35,881 bases of DNA from an uncultured Planctomycetota bacterium (GTDB lineage: Bacteria; Planctomycetota; Brocadiia; CAIUPP01): positions 1 through 35,881 of the forward strand of contig CAIUPP010000001.1 of NCBI GenBank assembly GCA_903901045.1, read 5' to 3'. Position numbers and translations under genes: made by a program. Position 1 is the first letter of the stretch. Each line of letters starts with the position of its first letter. Below the pieces are notes generated by a model. The model made no database searches, had not been told where the DNA came from, and saw only the letters and a program-made list of their open reading frames with translations. Shown in pieces: positions 15,111 through 23,970 of the stretch.

Positions 15111-15951
15111 GGCTTTTCCCTCTCAGCATCAATCGCGCTGAGATATTCAGCGCCAGCACGCTCAGCGTGATGATCAGCGCGGCCCCCCAGGCCAGGCGCT
15201 GCCAGTCGGCGTAGGGGGACATGGCGCGGGTGAAAATCGTCACCGTCAGGTTGGCCGTCGGCGCGTTGAGCGACGTGGGCCAGTAATCGCTGTTCATGCA
15301 GGTGAACAGGAGCGGCGCGGTCTCCCCGCTGATGCGCGCCACCGCCAGCAACATGCCGGTCAACAGCCCGGTTTTGGCGGCGCGGAAGACGATGCCCAGG
15401 GTGACTTTCCATCGCGGGGCGCCAAGCGCCATGGCCGACTCGCGCAAAGCGTTGGGCACCAGTTCGAGCATGTCCTCGGTGGTCCGCGCGATCACCGGGA
15501 GCATCAGAATCGCCAGCGCCACGGCCCCCGCCCATGCGGAGAAGTGCCCCGTGGGCAGCACCAGCAGCGTGTAGACGAACAGCCCCACGATGATGGAGGG
15601 AATCCCCATCAGCACGTTGGTGGAGAAGCGCACCACCGCGCCCAGCCGCGAGTGCTTTCCGAACTCCGCAAGGTACACCCCCGCCAGCAGTCCGATCGGA
15701 ACGCCGAAAAGGATGGCCAACCCGACGAGGATCGCCGACCCCGCCAGCGCATTCGCGATGCCGCCCCCCTCGACTCCGGCGGGCGCCACTCGGTGGAAGA
15801 AGAAGTCCCAACTGATGGCCGCCGACCCGCGCTGCACGACGACGATCAACACCCAGGCGAGCACAAAGAGCCCCGCCAGCGCCGCAGCCGCCGAAAGCGC
15901 CTGCACCAGGCGGTTGATCATTTTCCTTCGCGCCATGGAGCGGTGGATCAT
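15103..15951 (-). CDS. pstA: Phosphate ABC transporter permease PstA
   Basis: The 282-residue membrane protein is the PstA permease, with about six hydrophobic helices and the ABC-permease EAA-like loop [37 protein letters not shown] and [11 protein letters not shown] are typical of PstA. It pairs with PstC to form the phosphate channel. The start overlaps the pstC stop by 4 bases (ATGA). ATG 15951 is used; other methionines follow within ten residues. Confidence 0.95.
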   Translation of the reverse strand: MIHRSMARRKMINRLVQALSAAAALAGLFVLAWVLIVVVQRGSAAISWDFFFHRVAPAGVEGGGIANALAGSAILVGLAILFGVPIGLLAGVYLAEFGKHSRLGAVVRFSTNVLMGIPSIIVGLFVYTLLVLPTGHFSAWAGAVALAILMLPVIARTTEDMLELVPNALRESAMALGAPRWKVTLGIVFRAAKTGLLTGMLLAVARISGETAPLLFTCMNSDYWPTSLNAPTANLTVTIFTRAMSPYADWQRLAWGAALIITLSVLALNISARLMLRGKSHV

Positions 15952-16892
15952 AGTCCGGCCCCCATGCTCCTGGAGAGGGAGCGAAGCCAGTAGTGCGCCA
16001 TCACCTGCAGCGCCAGGGAGAGGATGAACAGAATCAACCCCAGCTCCACCAGCGAACTCAGGTAGAGCGGCTCCGAGGCCTCGGTGAATTCGTTGGCCAG
16101 CGTGGAGGCGATGCTGTTGCCCGCAGCGAAGAGCGAGGCGGAGACGTCATGCCGGTTGCCGATGACGAAGGTCACGGCCATCGTTTCGCCGACGGCGCGC
16201 CCCAAGCCGAGGAAGCACGCACCGACCAGGCCGCGGATGCCGTAGCGAACGGTGATCTTGCGCGTGACCTCCCAGGTGGTCGCTCCCATGCCGTAGGCGG
16301 ACTCCTTGACCACGGCGGGCACCATCTGGAAGACGTCGCGCATGACGGCGCTGATGAAGGGGAGAATCATCAGCGCCAGAATGAAGCCGGCGGTGAGGAT
16401 GCCGACCCCCATCGGCGGCCCCTTGAACAAAGGAAGGAACCCCAGGCTCTTGCCCAGCGCCGGTTGGAGATACTTGGCCGCAAACGGCGCGAAGATGAAC
16501 AGCCCCCACATCCCGAAGATGATGCTCGGGATCGCGGCGAGCAATTCGATGGCGCTGCCGACGATCCGCCGCACGCGCGGCCCGGCCATTTCGACCAGGA
16601 AGAGCGCAATCGCCAGGCTCAGCGGCACGGCGATGATCATGGCGATGGCGGTCGAGACCAGCGTGCCATACAGGCTGCTCAGCGCTCCGAACTCGCCGCG
16701 GTAAGGGTTCCACTCATTCGAGATGAGGAAGCGCCAGCCGAAATGCGCCAGCGAAAGCCGGGAACTGAGCAGCAACCGGACAAAGAATCCCGCCATCAAC
16801 AGCAGCACGATTCCCGCGCACAGGGCTGTCATCCACTGGAAGACCCTGTCGGCGTTTCGCTGTTTTCCGGCGGGTTTCCCTGTCTCCGGCAT
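15948..16892 (-). CDS. pstC: Phosphate ABC transporter permease PstC
   Basis: The 314-residue product is the PstC permease. The N-terminal helix is VFQWMTALCAGIVLLLMAGF; further on are FGALSSLYGTLVSTAIAM, a Pst-typical segment, the cytoplasmic loop VKESAYGMGATTWEVTRKIT and GRAVGETMAVTFVIGN. About six membrane helices are visible. It starts 6 bases after the pstS stop and overlaps pstA, so it belongs to one polycistronic unit. Confidence 0.95.
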   Translation of the reverse strand: MPETGKPAGKQRNADRVFQWMTALCAGIVLLLMAGFFVRLLLSSRLSLAHFGWRFLISNEWNPYRGEFGALSSLYGTLVSTAIAMIIAVPLSLAIALFLVEMAGPRVRRIVGSAIELLAAIPSIIFGMWGLFIFAPFAAKYLQPALGKSLGFLPLFKGPPMGVGILTAGFILALMILPFISAVMRDVFQMVPAVVKESAYGMGATTWEVTRKITVRYGIRGLVGACFLGLGRAVGETMAVTFVIGNRHDVSASLFAAGNSIASTLANEFTEASEPLYLSSLVELGLILFILSLALQVMAHYWLRSLSRSMGAGL

Positions 16893-16898
16893 GTTCCC

Positions 16899-17951
16899 CT
16901 ACTTCCAGACGTTCTTTCCGCCGGAGGTGACCTGCGCCGCCCACTGCGCGTGGACGAGGGTGATCACGTTCTCCGGCATCGGCACGTAATAGAGCCCCTT
17001 GGCGACGTCCCCGCCGTGCGCATAGCACCAGTCGAAGAACTTCAGCATCGCTTCAGCGGAGGCGGCGTTCGCCTGCTGCTTGTAGATCAGAATGAAGCTG
17101 GCGCCGGTGATCGGCCAACTCTGTTCGCCGGTCTGGTCGGTCAGGACCCTGTAGAACCCCGGAGCCTGCTCCCAGTCGGCGCTGGAGGCGGCGGCCATGA
17201 ACGTCTCGATGGTCGGCTGGACGAACTTCCCATCGCGGTTGCGCATCTGCGTGTGGCACATCTTGTTTTCCTGCGCGTAGGCGAACTCGACGTATCCGAT
17301 GGAGCCGGACATGGTCTTCACGGTCGCCGCCACGCCATCGTTCCCCTTCGCGCCCACGCCCACGGGCCACTTCACGGCCTTGTCCCAACCCACCTTCTCA
17401 TGCCAGGGGACCGAGGTCTTGTCCAGGAAACTGGTGAAGATCCAGGTGGTGCCGGAACCGTCGGAACGGTACACCACGGTGATATCCTGGTCCGGCAGCT
17501 TGAGCCCGGGATTGAGAGAGAGGATGGCGGGGTCATTCCACTTCGCCACCTTGCCCAGGTAGATGTTCGCGAGGAGCTCGGCGCTCAGCTTCAACTGCCC
17601 CGGCTGCAAACCGGCGACGTTGATGACGGGCACAACCCCTCCCATGATCAGGGGGAACTGGATCAATCCGGCATCGTCCAATTCCTTCTTCGTCAGCGGC
17701 GCGTCGGAAGCGCCGAAATCCACCGTCTTGGCCTTGATCTGCGCGATGCCGCCGCCTGAGCCGATGGCCTGATAGTTCATCTTCACGCCGGTCAGTTCGT
17801 GGTACTTGAATGCCCACTTGGAATATACCGGATAAGGGAACGTCGCCCCGGCCCCGTTGATCGTCGCCCCCTCCTGCGCAAGAACCGAACCGGCCAGCAA
17901 CACAGCCCCGACTCCTGCAACTCCCAGGAACGTCCTCATGCTTTTTCTCAT
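16899..17951 (-). CDS. pstS: Phosphate-binding protein PstS
   Basis: The 350-residue product is the periplasmic phosphate receptor. Residues 1-25 form a signal peptide ending VLAQEG, without a lipobox cysteine. Phosphate-binding motifs are GAGATFPYPVYSKW, YQAIGSGGGIAQIKAKTVDF, GASDAPLTKKEL and RSDGSGTTWIF. It is the first gene of pstS-pstC-pstA-pstB-phoU. ATG 17951 is preceded by GGAGGAG at a spacing of about 7. The promoter carries 11-bp repeats that look like a Pho box, so induction by PhoB under phosphate starvation is expected. Confidence 0.95.
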   Translation of the reverse strand: MRKSMRTFLGVAGVGAVLLAGSVLAQEGATINGAGATFPYPVYSKWAFKYHELTGVKMNYQAIGSGGGIAQIKAKTVDFGASDAPLTKKELDDAGLIQFPLIMGGVVPVINVAGLQPGQLKLSAELLANIYLGKVAKWNDPAILSLNPGLKLPDQDITVVYRSDGSGTTWIFTSFLDKTSVPWHEKVGWDKAVKWPVGVGAKGNDGVAATVKTMSGSIGYVEFAYAQENKMCHTQMRNRDGKFVQPTIETFMAAASSADWEQAPGFYRVLTDQTGEQSWPITGASFILIYKQQANAASAEAMLKFFDWCYAHGGDVAKGLYYVPMPENVITLVHAQWAAQVTSGGKNVWK

Positions 17952-17967
17952 CTTCGTTCTCCTCCTC

Positions 17968-18016
17968 TATATATGAAACCACAACTTCGTTAGGGAAACA
18001 TTAGGTTTTTGCTAGG
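17968..18016 (-). promoter_or_regulatory. Pho-box promoter of the pst operon
   Basis: Read towards pstS there are three abutting 11-mers, CCTAGCAAAAA (18016-18006), CCTAATGTTTC (18005-17995) and CCTAACGAAGT (17994-17984), each starting CCTA. After a 10-base gap comes TATATA (17973-17968). This is the layout of a PhoB-activated promoter, where the repeats replace the -35 box. Confidence 0.7.
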
Positions 18017-18026
18017 CACAAATTAA

Positions 18027-18046
18027 CCGCGGTAATTCCTCCGCGG
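18027..18046 (-). terminator. Hairpin between the small gene and the pst promoter
   Basis: CCGCGG at 18027-18032 and 18041-18046 can pair over an 8-base loop, followed on the reverse strand by TTAATTT. It could end the transcript of the small gene just upstream. Confidence 0.4.
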
Positions 18047-18085
18047 ACAAGGCGCTGCCACATGACGGCGCTTGGCTGCGCGGCG

Positions 18086-18301
18086 TCACACAGCGTAATC
18101 CGTAACGGGCCCGCAATCGCGCCCCCTGCGCAACGCCTGGAATTGCTCCAAACGACGAACGGTCACGTCAATCCCCTCATTCTGCCGGCGAACGAAGTTG
18201 CGCAGCGGGTCCACCTGCGCCCCAAGACAGGCCCCCTGTGCGGTGGCCAGACGCGCCAACCGCGCCGGCGCCAGCGTTCGGGTAACTACGAACATCTCCA
18301 T
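18086..18301 (-). CDS. Small conserved-looking protein of unknown function
   Basis: The product is a 71-residue basic protein starting MEMFVVTRTLAPARLARLA, with probable helices and no membrane segment or cysteine pair; I do not recognise it. The start is well supported: AAAGGAGAAGCTG leads into ATG 18301 with normal spacing, and TATACT (18343-18338) upstream is a fair -10 box with no good -35. It lies between the pst promoter and the prepilin genes on the same strand, so it could belong to the Pho regulon, but nothing proves this. Confidence 0.5.
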   Translation of the reverse strand: MEMFVVTRTLAPARLARLATAQGACLGAQVDPLRNFVRRQNEGIDVTVRRLEQFQALRRGRDCGPVTDYAV

Positions 18302-18409
18302 CAGCTTCTCCTTTCCTTTCTTTGTATTTCTAAAGAAAGTATAGGACCGGAACGCTACCGGGTTGTGAGAAGGGGGCTAAATGTGGATGAAATGGCGGTT
18401 AGATTCCGG

Positions 18410-19513
18410 TTATGGAGGCACGTCAACGCCCGCTCTTTGGTCCAGGAGGTTCCATGCCTTCTGGCTGGAGTGCGAACTGATGGTGAGGTTGTCCGTGCCG
18501 GGATTGGCCGGATCGGCCCAGTCTGTCCACAGGGCGAGCCGGTTGTCATCCTCGAACCAGGCGGCGTGACTGTCGCCGTAGAGGACGTTGTAGCCCTCGC
18601 GATGGTGATACATGGACAACCCTCGCGTGAACTGCCCCTCGCCGGCGGGGGCGTAGTCAAAAGCGTCCGCCACGATGGCGCGCCCCCCCAGCGCGCGGCG
18701 CGTCTTGAACGGGGGCGTCATGAATTGCGCCCGGACTTTCGGACGCGTGCTATCCAGAACCCACTCCGCAAGCCATTGCCCGCCCGGCGTCTCACAGGAC
18801 AGGCTGGAACTATCGCTCGTGTAACTCCACCCTGCCGGAACATTATCGGGCCGGAGCCGGCTGTAGAACGGCGTATCGCGGTAACTGTAGCTGCCGAGCA
18901 CGGCGGTGACCTGTGTGCCCCGACCGGTATCTGTGTGGCGGAACTGGCGGCCGTCCCCGGTGGCCAGCGCCATCTTCTCCTGGTGGCCGATGCGGCTGGT
19001 CAAGTCGCTGACGTACTCATAGGGCGCGCCGCTGTACCACGTCGGCGCCCTGCCAAGCATGGAGGGGCACTGCATGATGCGCGTGCCGAGCTCCTGCCAG
19101 GCAACCAGCATGCCCAGGCCCACGGGGACGAAGTTGAGCCGGCCCGGCTCGAGCGTGTCGGACGGGTTGGATTCCCCGGCGCCGCAGCCCAGGACCATGT
19201 GCCGCGAAAGCCCCTGGTGGTCGCCAAACGCAGTCAGGGACATGGAGTCGTACTGGACCGCGCAAGGGTTGGTTCCCCATCCCGGGCAACTGGGCAGGTA
19301 CTCGTCGCCGGCGTCGGCGTAGAGACTGAGCGCCTTGCCGATCTGGGAAAGGTTGTTGGCGCATGCGGCGCGCCGGGCATGCTCGCGGGCGCGTCCGAAC
19401 ACCGGGAGCAGTATCCCTGCCAGAATAGCCATGATCCCTATGGTCACTAGCAACTCGACGAGGGTGAACCCTGCGGCGAGCCTAGGGTATTGCGTCGTAG
19501 TGCGTTGCGTCAC
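18410..19513 (-). CDS. Prepilin-like (H-X9-DG type) secreted protein 1
   Basis: The 367-residue product begins with a type IV pilin / type II secretion leader: a short basic stretch ending AAG, then [20 protein letters not shown], with Glu at +5 of the mature protein. The prepilin peptidase would cut before the Phe. The large globular part ends in [17 protein letters not shown], the H-X9-DG motif of planctomycete-type pseudopilins with Ser in place of Gly. The start is GTG 19513, with AAGGGG about 9 bases upstream; the longer frame to 19693 overlaps the preceding gene and is not credible. It follows another prepilin gene after 122 bases containing a strong hairpin. Confidence 0.8.
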   Translation of the reverse strand: MTQRTTTQYPRLAAGFTLVELLVTIGIMAILAGILLPVFGRAREHARRAACANNLSQIGKALSLYADAGDEYLPSCPGWGTNPCAVQYDSMSLTAFGDHQGLSRHMVLGCGAGESNPSDTLEPGRLNFVPVGLGMLVAWQELGTRIMQCPSMLGRAPTWYSGAPYEYVSDLTSRIGHQEKMALATGDGRQFRHTDTGRGTQVTAVLGSYSYRDTPFYSRLRPDNVPAGWSYTSDSSSLSCETPGGQWLAEWVLDSTRPKVRAQFMTPPFKTRRALGGRAIVADAFDYAPAGEGQFTRGLSMYHHREGYNVLYGDSHAAWFEDDNRLALWTDWADPANPGTDNLTISSHSSQKAWNLLDQRAGVDVPP

Positions 19514-19571
19514 GATAGAACGCCCCTTTCGGAACTGCCTCAGCAGATAACCATGAGTCGGAGCCGGAGGA

Positions 19572-19608
19572 AACCGAGGCCCGGTCCTCGCGGTACCGGG
19601 CCTCGGTT
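19572..19608 (-). terminator. Strong hairpin between the two prepilin genes
   Basis: AACCGAGGCCCGGT (19572-19585) pairs perfectly over 14 bases with ACCGGGCCTCGGTT (19595-19608), loop 9. It starts 27 bases after the stop of the upstream prepilin gene. It may end most transcripts and let some pass to the next gene. Confidence 0.6.
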
Positions 19609-19635
19609 CCAACTGAAGTCGTTGATGCGCGGAGC

Positions 19636-20688
19636 TTACGGATTGTCCTGGATGAGCGGCTTGGTGTAGATGGAGTACATCTTGTAACCCCACATGAAGT
19701 TGCCCTGCTCCAGAGTCTTCGGGAGAGTGAACTTGGCCGCGTGGCCATCCACGAAGAGGTAGTTGCTGCCCTCCTGGTGGGCATCGGGGTTGATGTACGC
19801 GATGTGGTCCAAAGTGGCCCCATCGGCGTCCGGCGTGGTCATTGCGGTGTTGATGTCCGTCATGGCCTCGTCCGCAGTCAACTTGAAGAAGGTCGGCTTC
19901 GTGGTCAACTGAGAGTACACCTCGCCGTCGAACACGGTCGTCGGGTCCTTCTTCGGATGCGTATAGGAGGAAGTCTTGACGCCGTTGGTGGGACGATGGC
20001 TCTTGTAGGCCTGCGCGCCGGCATTGGAGGAGCCGTAGATGCAGGTGGCGTTGTTGCTGAACTCGGCCAGAAGGATCGTGTTGGCGGGGTCCTTGACTTC
20101 ATCAATGTTGACCAGGCAGAGGTCCTTGGTGGTCGACGTGGAAGCCGGATTCGTGTCATGGGCGTCGCAGAACTTCTTGCGGGGCATGACGACTTCGTTG
20201 GGGACGTAGCTGACGCGGGGCGCCTGCTTGTCATCGACCAGGCCCGTGGTGTCCTGGCTCAACTGCCCCGGCGGGGGATTCGGGATGCGGGAGGCGGTGA
20301 AATTGCTCGGCGCAAAACCGCGCGGGATGTGGGAGGGGCAGATGTACTGGTTGGCCGACCGGGGGTACTTGCCGGTCGTGTCGTAGTCGCCCTTGTCCAG
20401 GGCCGCCGTCCAGTGGTAGTAGCCGCCGCTGCTCGACTCGCCGTTGACGTAGTTGTACGAGGACGGGAAGAGGCCGTCGTTGGCATTCGTGTACATCGCA
20501 AGGCTCGTACCGATGTTCTTCATATTGCTCATGCAGGCGGAGGTGCGAGCCTGTTCGCGCGCGCGGCCCAGCGCCGGCAGCAGCAACGCGGCCAGAATCG
20601 CGATAATGGCGATCACGACTAGCAGCTCAATCAAGGTGAAGGCCTGCATCAGCCGGCCCATCAACTTTCTCATCTTTCTCATTGACAT
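19636..20688 (-). CDS. Prepilin-like (H-X9-DG type) secreted protein 2
   Basis: The 350-residue product has a charged leader ([16 protein letters not shown]) and the pilin helix [20 protein letters not shown] with Glu at +5; cleavage would fall between Ala and Phe. [20 protein letters not shown] follows, typical of this family. The C-terminus contains [17 protein letters not shown], a full H-X9-DG motif. Such proteins are numerous in Planctomycetota, Lentisphaerota and similar lineages and probably form short pseudopilins or surface structures. ATG 20688 is chosen because GGAG lies 8 bases before it; the frame runs open to 20763 without a good site. I found no assembly ATPase or prepilin peptidase nearby. 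Confidence 0.85.
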   Translation of the reverse strand: MSMRKMRKLMGRLMQAFTLIELLVVIAIIAILAALLLPALGRAREQARTSACMSNMKNIGTSLAMYTNANDGLFPSSYNYVNGESSSGGYYHWTAALDKGDYDTTGKYPRSANQYICPSHIPRGFAPSNFTASRIPNPPPGQLSQDTTGLVDDKQAPRVSYVPNEVVMPRKKFCDAHDTNPASTSTTKDLCLVNIDEVKDPANTILLAEFSNNATCIYGSSNAGAQAYKSHRPTNGVKTSSYTHPKKDPTTVFDGEVYSQLTTKPTFFKLTADEAMTDINTAMTTPDADGATLDHIAYINPDAHQEGSNYLFVDGHAAKFTLPKTLEQGNFMWGYKMYSIYTKPLIQDNP

Positions 20689-20943
20689 AACCTTTTCTCC
20701 TGTTTGAATTCCTGAAACACTCACGGTTTGACCTGCGACTTCTCCAAGTTGCAGCACTCGCACCCGCTCGATTCTCGCCTCCCCCTCCTTTCACCGCTTT
20801 GCGGCTTCTGCAGTCCCGTTCTCGCTCTCGTTCCTTTCCCATATTCTGCCCCCTCTCCATAAGGAGCGCATGAGCGGGTTGTGAAAAGCAGGATAATTTT
20901 GAGAGCCCGGCGGGGTTCGAGGCAGCGCGGCGTTTCGGCGTTT
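20689..20943. other. Intergenic leader of the prepilin genes
   Basis: About 255 bases with no gene I can support and no convincing promoter. Confidence 0.35.
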
Positions 20944-22005
20944 TCACGCCAGGAGCTTGATCCGCGTGAAGACATAGTCGAGGTTGTCTTCCTTGAGCGG
21001 CACACGGAAGAACGGGGTGTCCGCGAGGGGTTCGGGCTGGTAGCCGTTGAAGTTGAAATACTTCGTGCTCCGCTGCGAATCGAACCAGAAGACGAGGGAA
21101 ATGCGCCCGTTCGCAATCTCGATGGCCGTCACGCCGCGTTTCCCCGTCGCGCAGCCGGAATTGAAGACGCATGGAACGAGATGGCCGGAATCGTACAGGC
21201 TGCTGCGCGAGCCGTTGAGGTGGTCCTTCTCCAGCGTGCGCACGAGCTCCTGCTGGTAGGCGAGCGCCTTCTTCTCCAGCGCGCGCTTCTGGCCGTCGCC
21301 GGCGCCCGGATAGCTGCGGCAAAGGTTCTCAATCTGGAATTTGAGGTAGTCGATCCGTGAGAGCGACTCGAATAGCGGGCGGTGCGTATGGCCGATGACC
21401 GCGAGCAGCTTGCGCGCCTTGGCAAAGTCGTAGATGCGCTTTTCCGTGCGGTACTTCTTCATCTCATCGTGCGCCACGCTGCCGTTGGGGAAGCCCAGGG
21501 GGGAAAGGATGCGGCGGCTGACGAAACTGAAGAGCTGATGGCAGTGCGTGGTGAGCACGTCCGCCTGGTGGCCGTGCAGTACGAAGGCTTCCTGTCCGCC
21601 GAATTGCAGACGCAGGGCCGGGTGCAGTGGAAAGCGTTGCAGGCTCGCCCGGTGGTCCTGCAAATCCAGGTCGTGGTTGCCCAGCACCTTGTACAGGGCC
21701 GTTCTGCGGCGGAACAGGTCGAAGAGCTGGTACAGCGGCTCGTTGTGCGCAATGACAGAGCGGGCGGAGAAGCGGTAAAGATCTTCGACATCTCCGTTGA
21801 GCACCAGCTTGAAGTGCCGGGGAAGATAATGGGAGGAGAGGACGCTGGAGAATAGCCCGGCGTTGTGGGTGAAGTTGTCTCGCGGACTGCCATCGCCCAG
21901 GTGCAGGTCGCTGAAGATCACATAGCGATCCTCCGGCGCGCACGCCACCACGGGCGCGGCCGAAAGCAACCGCTCCAGCCGCCGCATCGCCCTGGTTCGG
22001 GTCAT
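20944..22005 (-). CDS. Calcineurin-like metallophosphoesterase
   Basis: The 353-residue product has all metallophosphoesterase blocks in order: FSDLHLGDG (about 30-38), NGDVEDL, GNHDLD, HGHQAD and GHTHRP, which provide the two-metal site. It resembles UDP-2,3-diacylglucosamine-hydrolase-like and Ser/Thr-phosphatase-like members but lacks clear features to choose between them. No signal peptide or membrane helix is visible, so it is probably cytosolic. It lies 167 bases after phoR on the same strand. The gap contains one CCTAACGCTCC (22110-22100) like a Pho-box unit, so it may belong to the Pho regulon. Confidence 0.85.
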   Translation of the reverse strand: MTRTRAMRRLERLLSAAPVVACAPEDRYVIFSDLHLGDGSPRDNFTHNAGLFSSVLSSHYLPRHFKLVLNGDVEDLYRFSARSVIAHNEPLYQLFDLFRRRTALYKVLGNHDLDLQDHRASLQRFPLHPALRLQFGGQEAFVLHGHQADVLTTHCHQLFSFVSRRILSPLGFPNGSVAHDEMKKYRTEKRIYDFAKARKLLAVIGHTHRPLFESLSRIDYLKFQIENLCRSYPGAGDGQKRALEKKALAYQQELVRTLEKDHLNGSRSSLYDSGHLVPCVFNSGCATGKRGVTAIEIANGRISLVFWFDSQRSTKYFNFNGYQPEPLADTPFFRVPLKEDNLDYVFTRIKLLA

Positions 22006-22172
22006 CGGCCGCCCCCCTGCGCTGCGTCACTGAGGTGCATCATCCCGTCTCCTCTTCTTCCGCTTTATCCTTTGTTCTCTTTACCGTCAGGATAGCGCAG
22101 GAGCGTTAGGGGAGCATGAGGAGGGGGTGAAGTTCAGGTTCAATCCGGCGCGCGGGGAGAAGAGCCGGCAGC

Positions 22173-23966
22173 TCATTCACCGCGCGGCGCCGCTGCGCTT
22201 GCGGGGAGGGACAGCGTGAAGGTGCTTCCTTTGCCGGGGGTGCTCTCGACCGCGACCGAGCCGCCGTGCGCCTGGACAATGTGCTTGACGATCGCCAGCC
22301 CCAGCCCCGTGCCGCCCAGGTCCCGGCTGCGCCCTTTGTCCACGCGGTAGAATCGCTCGAAGATGCGCGACAGATGCTCCGGCGCGATGCCGCACCCCTC
22401 ATCCTGCACCACGACGGCAACGCGCCCCCCGCGTTGGACCGCCTCGACGCGGACGGCTCTTCCGGGTTCGCTGTATTTGACGGCATTGTCCAGGAGGTTG
22501 GCCACGGCCTGTTCGATCAGCGCCGCGTTCACTCGCGCTCGGAGCCCCTCTTCACAGCGCGCACTGATCGAGATCTGCCGCGCCTCAGCCTTGGGGCGGC
22601 ACAGTTGGACGGCCCCCTCCAGAATGCCGCAGACCGGGACGTCGGCAGCCTGAAGAGTCACCGCGTCCCCGTCCTGCTCCAGCCTGGAGAGCAGCAGCAA
22701 ATCGCCGATGATCGCGTTCATCCGCTCCGCCTGCCGCGCGATGATCGCCAGGAACTTCTCGGCGGACTCCGGCTCGCGAATCGCGCCGTCCAGCAGCGTT
22801 TCGACGAACCCCTTGATGGAGGTGATCGGCGTGCGCAGTTCGTGCGAGACGTTGGCCACGAACTCGCGGCGGAACCCTTCGAGCCGTCGGATGCGCGTAA
22901 CGTCGTTGAGAACCACCAGCGCGCCCAGCCGCTGGCCGGCGGCATCCTGCAGCGTCGCGCCGTGCGCCTGCAGCCATTGTTCGCCATCCTGGCGCAGATG
23001 GATCTCCCCCTCCGTCGGCTCGCCGCTCTTCAGCGCCCGGGCCACGAACTCCTTCAGTTCCATGTTCCGTATAATCTCCAGAAGCGGCTTGCCCTGTGCC
23101 GCCGCCGGGTCGATATTCAGGAACTTTCCGGCGGAGCGGTTCATCCGAAGCACGCGCTCGTGCGTGTCCACCGCAAGCACCCCTTCCGTCATGCTCGCAA
23201 AGACCGCCTCCTGCTCATTGCGCTGCGTGGCGATGAGGCGCATCCGGTCCGCCAACTGCCCCGCCATTTCGTTCAGCATCTCCGCCAGGCTGGCGATTTC
23301 GTCGGCGGACGGGACTGCCAGCCGGTAGCCCAATTCCCCCGCGGCCAGCCGCGCCACGCCGCGTTTCACCTCCTCGATGGGGCGAGCGATGCGCCGCGAC
23401 ACCCACAGGCTGATCGCGGCGGCCGCCAGCGCGATGATGATCCCCGCAAACGCAATCCTCAGCTCGAGATCGCGAATCGCCCCGCTGATGTGACTCAGCG
23501 GCCTCGCGGCCCGAATGACCAGCCGGTTCCCCTCTCTATCCGTGGTGGAGACCGCCACGTACATCATGGGAACCTGCAAGGTCGGGCTCTCGCGGACATG
23601 CCGGCCCACCTTTCCGGCAAGCGCCTCCTGCACCTCAAACCGGTCGCCGTGATTTTCCATGGTGGCCGGGTCGTGATCGGAGTCGCCAATGACCTTGCCG
23701 GTAGGCAGGATGATCGTGATGCGGTCGCCGGTCGCCTTCTCCATCTCCTTGCACAGGGCGTCGGCCCGGGCCGGATCGGACGCCGGGGCGTCCGTTGCAA
23801 CGTACCATTGCAGCGACTTCGCCCTGGTTTCAAGCGCCTCGGAGGTCTGGTCCCAGAAGAACTGCCGTGCGGTGTTGGAAGCGTACCATGTCGCCGCCAC
23901 CAGCGACAGGAGAATGACCACCAGGTAAGATGGGAACAACTGCCAGAGCAGGCGCTTCCGCCGCAT
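22173..23966 (-). CDS. phoR: Sensor histidine kinase PhoR
   Basis: The 597-residue kinase has a first membrane helix (residues 7-28), a periplasmic sensor region of about 140 residues, a second helix (168-189), HAMP (about 183-236), PAS (about 253-353), HisKA with FVANVSHELRTPITSIKGF (His 375) and HATPase_c with NLLDNAVKYS, DEGCGIA and GGTGLGLAIVKH. This is the PhoR layout, although the large periplasmic domain is more like that of Gram-positive PhoR/WalK kinases than of E. coli PhoR. ATG 23966 lies just after the phoB stop, and the AAGGAG at the phoB end serves as its ribosome binding site. The frame extends to 24032 inside phoB and is not used. Confidence 0.9.
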   Translation of the reverse strand: MRRKRLLWQLFPSYLVVILLSLVAATWYASNTARQFFWDQTSEALETRAKSLQWYVATDAPASDPARADALCKEMEKATGDRITIILPTGKVIGDSDHDPATMENHGDRFEVQEALAGKVGRHVRESPTLQVPMMYVAVSTTDREGNRLVIRAARPLSHISGAIRDLELRIAFAGIIIALAAAAISLWVSRRIARPIEEVKRGVARLAAGELGYRLAVPSADEIASLAEMLNEMAGQLADRMRLIATQRNEQEAVFASMTEGVLAVDTHERVLRMNRSAGKFLNIDPAAAQGKPLLEIIRNMELKEFVARALKSGEPTEGEIHLRQDGEQWLQAHGATLQDAAGQRLGALVVLNDVTRIRRLEGFRREFVANVSHELRTPITSIKGFVETLLDGAIREPESAEKFLAIIARQAERMNAIIGDLLLLSRLEQDGDAVTLQAADVPVCGILEGAVQLCRPKAEARQISISARCEEGLRARVNAALIEQAVANLLDNAVKYSEPGRAVRVEAVQRGGRVAVVVQDEGCGIAPEHLSRIFERFYRVDKGRSRDLGGTGLGLAIVKHIVQAHGGSVAVESTPGKGSTFTLSLPASAAAPRGE

Positions 23967-23970
23967 GCGG

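Noticed and set aside
13503-17759. Long forward frames opposite the pst operon
   Set aside because: Shadows of phoU, pstB, pstA, pstC and pstS, which are certain.
20627-21322. 231-residue reverse frame ending in MRTVL-like or pilin leader sequence
   Set aside because: It overlaps the metallophosphoesterase gene in another frame and has no motif; the prepilin start at 20688 has its own ribosome binding site.
22078-22110. Full Pho box before the metallophosphoesterase gene
   Set aside because: One CCTAACGCTCC unit is good, but the next CCTGACG is 19 bases away, which does not fit the 11-base period.
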